Shown one piece after another: positions 57,969-64,000 of a DNA stretch of 64,000 nt. The notes under the pieces were generated by a model. That model was given only the letters and a program-made list of their open reading frames with translations. It was not told where the DNA came from and ran no database searches. Source of the stretch: JAUHXS01 sp965213575. Its GTDB lineage: Bacteria > Bacteroidota > Bacteroidia > Chitinophagales > JAUHXS01. The stretch covers positions 1-64,000 of the forward strand of contig CBDBZN010000013.1 of assembly GCA_965213575.1 (NCBI GenBank), in the 5' to 3' direction. Made by a program: the position numbers and the translations under genes. Each line of letters starts with the position of its first letter. Position 1 is the stretch's first letter.

Positions 57969-60900
57969 CAGCTGTATCATTTGAATTTTCTCTATAACTT
58001 GTCCATTATAACCGATTGCTTTAAAATGTAATAAATAACTACCGGTAGAAAGCCTTTTCCCATTCAAAGTTCCATCCCATTCTTGGTCAACAGTTTCTCC
58101 TTTAAATACTAATTTTCCATATCGGTCAAATATTTGATATTCTACCAGATCTCGAATCCCATGCCCTATAATTCTAAAAATATTGTTGGTACCGGAACTT
58201 TAATAGCATTTGGAATCCACAAAATAATCTCATTTTTTATATAGATATGTACGGTGTCAGAATTCATACAACCGTTTTCATCTTCTCCATGCACTACATA
58301 TACAATGTTATCTAAAGGAGTAGTTGTCGGAGTAGGAGAGAAGGGGTCATCCAACCATAAATCGCTCACCCACTCATATATATAGCCTCCAGATGCTTCT
58401 AATTGCAAGGATTCACCAATAACTACGGTATCACTTTCTGGAATAGCAATAATATTTGGAGTACTTAAGGTATCAATGGTCATTGTATCTGCTATAGCAC
58501 AACCAAATTCATTAACGACTTGAAGAGTATATTGAATTGAATCGTTAGGATAAAATGTATACGTAGATGGTTCTTGAAATATTAAGTGTGTATCAGGAGA
58601 CCAAAAATACATTGTTTGATACTCTGTAGGCAAATTATAGGTTAATGTTGTGTTCGTACAAATAGCTGTATCATTCGGAAGATTAATTTCCGGAACCGGA
58701 TAGACATCTACTAGTTTTGTAATTTCCTGTTCACAACCATAATCTGTAATATTTGTAAGTGTCACCTCATAAGTGCCGGGTGATCCATATAAATACCCAA
58801 ATAAATTAGTATCAACTACGACATCTCCATTGCCCAACGTCCAACTATTACTTTTTATAAAGGTACTATCTCCTGAAGTTGACAAATCTATAAAATAAGC
58901 TTTCTCGCCGAAACAAGCCGGCCTCACACGAAAATCAGACTCCAGTATAACCTCTACAAAAAAAGCTGTCAGATGAGGCACATCCAAACTTATTGGTACC
59001 TATTACATTATAATTTACTAAAGAGTCAACCGATACTTTATAATTTCCGTTAGTTAACATCTCAATTCCTACATTTGGCTGCCAGAGATAGTCCACATTA
59101 TATGTATCGTCAAGTTGCAGTAGCATTTCCTCAAATTCACACGTTTCAACATTATTATTTATATTAAAATCAGGATATGGGCTTACAAAGAATGTTCCAT
59201 CGGTACTGTCCTTACAACCGTAATTAGAGGTGATTTCAAGTTTTACATTATATAAGCCGGTATCTGAAAAATTATAATTAAATCCATTAGTGAACAGAAC
59301 AGTATCTGTTTCAATAGTCCATTTATAATTACTTATAGAGCTACCTATACCTGCGGTAGATAAATTTTGTCCTAAAGATGTTTCTCCGATACATACTGTA
59401 TCAGAAATAAATGCCGGTGTTAAAACGATATCCACCAAAACTGTGCATTTTTTGAACAACCAAATTGATTTTCTGCAAGTAATTGATAATTAACTTGAGA
59501 ATCAATAGCTATTAAAAATGAATCATCTAATACAGTAGTAATATTATAACTTGGTGTCCAAGTGTATACAGTTGAAAAATCGTTATCAAATGATATTGGC
59601 AGTGTATCCTCAATGCACTGTGACACATTTCCTTCAACAGGGATATTGGGTGCCGGAAATATTTGTATAGGATGTATAACCGTGGCAGAGCATTTATTAT
59701 AAGTTATTAATTCTAAGGTAATATTGTATGTTCCGGTATCGCTATATAAATAATAGAAAGAACCATTTTCATTTTTTATAGTATCCCCATTTCCCATTAT
59801 CCAAGAATAATTTCCCGTGGCAATACTCAAATTAGTGTAGGATTGATTTATTATAAGTGCATCTTCTCCTAAACAGACAGACTCTGCCAAAATCCGGGAT
59901 CTAAAAATGTGTCAAAAGCAATACTGTCTACTACCATACAACCAAATTGATTGGTAGCAGTAACATGATAAAATATCGCTGTGTCAATATCCATTAAAAA
60001 TGTATCAGGAGAAATTTGAGTAATTCCTGTCATGGGTTGCCAATTAAATACAGTATTGAATGAGGAGTCTAAATAAAAATATGTAGGGTCATACGCACAG
60101 TCAGAAGAGTTGTTATCTAAATCTAAAGCAGGACTGGGATGCAACTACTACAGTACGAGATATAGTATCCGTACATCCATAATTGTTAGTTAAAGTTAAA
60201 AGCACCTTATAAGTACCATAATTAGAATAGGTATAATTAAAATTAGATTGATTAATTATTCGCTCGCCATTTCCCATATCCCATACACGGCCAGTTATAG
60301 AGCTATTCAAGCCGGCAATAGACTCATCTACAAAATTGATAGATTCTCCCAAACATACAGTATCACCTTCAAATTTGAGGGTAAAAATTTTATCCATCTC
60401 AACTTGATCAACATAGGTACATCCAAATTGGCTAGTTACTAATAGAGAGTATACAATCTGAGAATCTACTACTACAAGAATACTATCCGGAGATATTTGA
60501 TATACATTATCAGGAGGAGTCCAAGTAAAAGTATATTGGCTGCCTCCCGAAGGCCTATATATAACCGTATCTTTTTTACATTGTGAAATATTGCCTTTTA
60601 AATCAAAAAATGGAATAGGGTAAATTTTAGTAGGCCTGGTAACTGTGCTAGCGCAACCACCTGATGAAGTAATAGTAAGTCTAATATTATAATTACCCGG
60701 GGTGTTATAAACATATTTAAAACTGCCAACAGTATTTATTATGTTTCCATCTCCCATGTTCCAAGTATAATTTATTATAGGGTTACCAGAAGGCATAGAT
60801 AAGTCTGTTATAGTTACCGTATCATTAGTACATGCAGAATCAACCGTAAAATCAGCTTGCGGCAATTCATTAATATCAACTACAGTGTATGCTGTATCTT

Positions 60901-61975
60901 GACAAGCAGAATTTTTATTGACAATAAGCGTAGTGGTGTAGGTTCCGGGGCCTGGATAGGTATAGCTGGGAGATTCTAAATTAGATGTATCATTCGTTAA
61001 AGATGCTACGCCAAAATCCCAAAAATAATTGCTCACATTTGTACTGTTATTCGTAAATGAAACGGTCAAATTACCGCAGGTCTGTATATTATCTACAGTA
61101 ACTGCAGTGGGATTATCACAATCAACCACATAAAATTGAACATCTTGAGAGTGTCTGCTCAATAATACGCCATCTCTGTATTCCAATACACAAAGAGCGG
61201 CTACGTACAGCCCAAGTTGACTTGGTATTGCCGTGAAAAGGCCTGCTGAATCATAACTTTCGGGCCCCGGTAATGGATTTGATGCAGAAAACCCCGGCCG
61301 CCAATCTACTTCAGGGAAAGGTGGATTACTTGTGCCCGGAGCAGGCTTAATATGATTTGTATGAGTGTCAAATGGTTTGCAAAATTTGTATACTAATGAA
61401 TCTCCATCAATATCTGTAGCAGTATGATTAAAAATATATTCTTTACCTACACAAAATGCAATACGAGGATATTCATCAAAAATAGGACTACTGTTTTCTT
61501 TAGCGATAGCTGTATCCGGTATATTGGCATAAAATGCTGCTCCGGTGTTATCAGGGGCAACGATATTACTAATTCCATTATTTCGGGCATATCGCTGATA
61601 AGATAATTGATATCCTCCGGGGATAGGAGGTAGCAGTACTGTAGCTTGATAGATAGTAGTTTCTACACAAATACCACCCGGGACTACTAAACAGGGGTCT
61701 TCACTAAATATATCAACTGATTGAGTAGCGCCTAAAGGAATCTCTATACGTTTAATATGATTGCCGGCCCCATCAAAAAAATCAATATTAGCCGGATTGT
61801 CGAAATTGGTTTCGTTACAATCTCTATATAACTTTAGTTGGATTCCATATCGATAAGTAACATTATCTAATAATCTATAAGAAAGCTCTCCCCCGATGAT
61901 ATGATCTCCAAATGTAATAAGTGGGAGTAATAATAATGTTAAATAAAGCCAGGTATTTATATAACGTAAATTCAT
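57963..61975 (-). CDS. PKD-repeat surface adhesin-like protein, T9SS type B (five frameshifts)
   Basis: The ATG at 61973-61975 gives MNLRYINTWLYLTLLLLPLI, then HIIGGELSYRLLDN, the usual start of large gliding-associated proteins. Five single-base breaks separate the following frames: extra A at 60143-60144; missing base near 59889-59892; missing base near 59437-59453; extra A in the seven at 58958-58964; missing T at 58199-58201. The corrected product is about 1,337 residues with a series of PKD/Ig repeats. Each repeat shows ..NQFGC.. (or NKFGC) then 16 residues to a ..F.., then CLGE/CIGE and MGNGD-type turns. The end is a type B-like domain (IFRIIGHGIRDLVEYQIFDR, YGKLVFKGETVDQEWDG, GSYLLHF) to a stop at 57963. 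A surface adhesin role is inferred. Confidence 0.8.
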
Positions 61976-62588
61976 AATATATTTATACTAGTTGGTTGAG
62001 CATCCGGAATCAAAAAGCATGCCATTTATGATAAAAATTTTAGGATAATATCGATAATCAAACATAACATATAAGAAAAAAGCTTTTTTTAATCTTAAAT
62101 TCATATCAATTTTCATTAATTATTTAATGAATATGTAGAGTTATATTATTATAATAAAATATTTTACATAAAATATTAATTCATATGTGTGTATTTAGCC
62201 TCTAACCAATCTCAATTTGAGGTAAATAATGGTAACTAATATTGTTAATCAGGTATATATACGTTATCGGTATGATATAGTTTCAGTATATCTTAAAATA
62301 TAAACCTATATATATAATTATTATATAGAACTGTAATTGCCAACATTACAGTCATTTAACTTTAATAAGGTAGATAATGCTGCTATTTAAAGTAGCAGTT
62401 TATATGGCAAATAATTATTAAAAGAGGATAGTTGGAAATTGTAAACTATATGAGTATTATATTAAAAACAGAAAATTATAAATCCAAAAAAATCTCGTAT
62501 ACACTTTTTTCGTAATTGCTTAGACAGTGAAAATGGCATTATGCGATTAGAAATTAATGTATACGAGAGGTACAAATTTATAGAGCTT
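61976..62588. other. Long AT-rich intergenic region
   Basis: 613 bases between the start of the PKD gene and the end of the L,D-transpeptidase gene. I find no credible reading frame or RNA gene. It should hold the PKD gene promoter on the left. On the right it contains an 11-bp inverted repeat followed by a T run on the minus strand (listed separately). Confidence 0.6.
62493..62568 (-). terminator. Inverted repeat with 54-base loop followed by T run
   Basis: Reading leftward: TCTCGTATACA at 62568-62558, 54 bases, then the exact complement TGTATACGAGA at 62503-62493, followed by seven Ts. It lies 20 bases past the L,D-transpeptidase stop, so it should terminate that transcript. The loop is longer than usual for an intrinsic terminator and could contain further structure. 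Confidence 0.6.
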
Positions 62589-63321
62589 TTATTTCAAAGC
62601 TGATAATTCAGGAGCCATATAAGATGAATTTGCTTCATAAGCTTTATCAGGATAATATAAGAATAAGCAAGTACCTCCGGAAATTTGGTTGATAAATTCC
62701 TCGTGGCCTTCTTCAGGTATAGCAGGACATCCTTGACTTCTCCCTAATCGGCCAACTTTTTTAACAAATTCTTCAGATACATAATCAGCTGAATGAATTA
62801 CAACAGCTCGGTCATAAGCATTGTCATTAAAACCTTTTTCCATTCCATTTAATCTTAAAGAAAGGCCATGTTTGCCAAAATAAGTTTGTCCAGTTACATA
62901 AAATCCTAAACTGCTCATATATGAGCCGGGTTGATTAGAAAATTGGTTAGCCATCAAGTTTCCAGAATTTCTACCATGAGAAACTAAATTATGATATACT
63001 AACTTGCGTTGAGTTAAGTCAATTACCCAAATTCGTTTTTCATTAGAACTTAAAGAAAAATCTACAATAGTTAGTTTTCTTTTAACAGTAGATAATTTAT
63101 TTTCTTTTTCTAATTTTTTATAGCCGTTATATGCTTTGGTAAAGACTTCGTATGATAAACCTTGTTTAACAAGATTCATTTCTTCATAAATATTAAAGTC
63201 ATTATATGCAGGAGATATCTTAGTAGTAGTAGGTACTTTTTTCGTTGGGATTAGCATACATTTTAGTAGTTGCTAGTAGAGCAAAACCTGCGAATTTTAA
63301 ATACTTGATGTGCTTTTTCAT
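62589..63321 (-). CDS. Murein L,D-transpeptidase-like secreted protein (one frameshift)
   Basis: The visible long frame starts at 63257 without a signal peptide. Removing one T of the six at 63237-63242 links it to an ATG at 63319-63321 and adds MKKHIKYLKFAGFALLATTK plus MYANPN, a proper signal peptide; the total is 243 residues. The catalytic part resembles the Bacteroidota murein L,D-transpeptidase catalytic domain family: KLTIVDFSLSSNEKRIWVID, LVYHNLVSHGRNSG, LRLNGMEKGFNDNAYDR, VVIHSADYVS, and GRSQGCPAIP with the probable nucleophile Cys. It would cross-link or modify peptidoglycan in the periplasm, but activity is inferred from the family. Confidence 0.83.
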
Positions 63322-63505
63322 AATTTGAGTATTTGTGTTTTAAGTAGAAAGAATTATAAGAGGAAGTACACTATATATAACGTTATAAGTAAAAAAAAGT
63401 TTCAATAAAAGTAAAATAATATTAAATAGTTAAAGTCTCTGTATTACTAAAATTACAAAATCTGAGTTATTTAACAAATCGCTTATCCGTTTAGAACATT
63501 ATTTT

Positions 63506-63513
63506 TACCTTTG
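63506..63513 (+). promoter_or_regulatory. Candidate Bacteroidota minus-7 element for the M42 peptidase gene
   Basis: TACCTTTG fits TAnnTTTG exactly, 27 bases before the ATG at 63541. That is the same distance as between the element and ATG at lepA. No convincing minus-33 TTG at 19-21 bases was found. Confidence 0.45.
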
Positions 63514-63540
63514 CCCACCTTACTAAAATACATAAATTAT

Positions 63541-64000
63541 ATGTCAACAATTACTAAAGACTCAGAAAAATTTTTAGAAAAATATATTAATAATGCATCT
63601 CCTACAGGATATGAATCTGAAGGCCAAAAATTATGGCTGGATTATATTAAACCATATATTGATGAGTATAAAGTAGATAATTATGGTACCGTGTATGGTA
63701 TTATAAATCCGAAGGCAGATTATAAAGTAGTGATAGAAGCGCATTCTGATGAAATCTCCTGGTATGTTAATTATATAACTGATGATGATGGATTTATTTA
63801 TGTATGTAAAAATGGAGGTTCTGATCACCAGATCGCCCCTTCCAAACGCGTTAATATTCATACTAAAAAAGGTATTAAAAAGGCAATATTTGGATGGCCG
63901 GCAATCCATACCAGGAAAGGCACTGATAAAGAGCCTTCAGCAACTTTGGAGAATATTTTTTTAGATTGCGGGTGTACTTCAAAAGAAGAAGTGCTTGAAT
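63541..64000 (+). CDS. M42-family metallopeptidase, N-terminal part (cut by window end)
   Basis: 153 codons in one frame from the ATG at 63541 to the window edge. The start MSTITKDSEKFLEKYINNAS, then PTGYE, then VIEAHSDEISWYVNYIT is the typical M42 N-terminus with the first metal-binding His-x-Asp (AHSDE). GGSDHQIAPSKRVNIHTKKG and AIFGWPAIHTR are the family's following conserved stretch (PDZ-like insert). M42 enzymes (glutamyl aminopeptidase / endoglucanase-like) remove N-terminal residues from peptides in the cytoplasm using two metal ions. The catalytic C-terminal half is outside the window. Confidence 0.9.
   Translation, partial: MSTITKDSEKFLEKYINNASPTGYESEGQKLWLDYIKPYIDEYKVDNYGTVYGIINPKADYKVVIEAHSDEISWYVNYITDDDGFIYVCKNGGSDHQIAPSKRVNIHTKKGIKKAIFGWPAIHTRKGTDKEPSATLENIFLDCGCTSKEEVLE

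Noticed and set aside
58166..60144. Several separate small PKD genes on the minus strand
   Set aside because: None has its own signal peptide or credible start, all overlap at their ends, and single-base repairs join them into one protein with regular repeat spacing.
2795..63242. Programmed ribosomal frameshifting as the general explanation of the frame breaks
   Set aside because: The sites share no slippery heptamer with a downstream structure, go in both directions and include non-homopolymer sites (GATCGG, AGGC). The genes affected do not normally use frameshifting.
63782..63964. Plus-strand frame near the right edge
   Set aside because: It is a shifted frame inside the M42 peptidase gene, which reads continuously from 63541 with clear family motifs.
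1..64000. tRNA or rRNA genes
   Set aside because: I looked for T-loop-like GGTTCRA and its complement and for GC-rich stretches in all intergenic gaps. The few matches lay inside coding sequence or lacked an acceptor stem.
1..64000. CRISPR array, IS element or prophage
   Set aside because: No regularly spaced repeats, transposase, integrase or phage structural genes were seen. The repeats found are two-copy and coding or short palindromes.

Overview
The window is AT-rich, densely packed bacterial DNA from a member of the Bacteroidota. The evidence is the many secreted proteins with type IX secretion system (T9SS) C-terminal sorting domains of both type A and type B. ECF sigma / FecR pairs, an STN domain, a SprB repeat, an RHS-like surface protein with the Bacteroidota GLGW signature, Bacteroidota-type minus-7 elements (TAnnTTTG) and the TsaD/TamB neighbourhood point the same way. 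I cannot place it below phylum. No rRNA, tRNA, CRISPR array, insertion sequence or prophage was seen.

Layout. 1-5.7 kb (minus): an exported-protein operon with an RHS-like protein, a small ASH-like protein and a SprB-repeat protein cut by the left edge. 6-10.8 kb (plus): two glycosyltransferases, ribBA and a GNAT-like protein. 10.8-14 kb: a truncated globin, an ECF sigma / anti-sigma / outer-membrane-protein set and a rhodanese protein. 14-26 kb: T9SS cargo proteins interleaved with housekeeping genes (PASTA protein, ddl, pdhB, an SDR and a thioesterase). 26-33 kb: tsaD, tamB, and small SdpI-like, membrane and TerB-like genes. 33.7-45 kb: lepA, a FecI-FecR cassette whose third gene is an STN / carboxypeptidase-regulatory / prolyl-oligopeptidase fusion, folD, a GH3 protein and rseP. 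45-55 kb: an unknown secreted protein, then five T9SS cargo genes that include a tandem duplication of a two-gene module. 55-64 kb: a Sua5/YrdC-family gene, sucC, lolD, a long PKD adhesin-like gene, an L,D-transpeptidase and the start of an M42 peptidase.

The most unusual item is the 1233-residue fusion at 35647-39348. It sits where a FecI/FecR-controlled TonB receptor normally would, but a complete S9A serine peptidase replaces the receptor plug and barrel. The second is the duplicated pair of a small type A and a large FG-GAP type B T9SS protein at 48.6-55.2 kb.

Caution: I reconstructed about 17 single-base reading-frame breaks by comparing frames. They include two in the normally essential tsaD and five in the PKD gene. 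Most lie in short homopolymers, and reading through each gives a protein of normal family length. I treat them mainly as base-level sequence errors and annotate the reconstructed genes over their full span. Several small genes (TerB-like, SdpI-like, globin C-terminus, L,D-transpeptidase signal peptide) become recognisable only after this correction.
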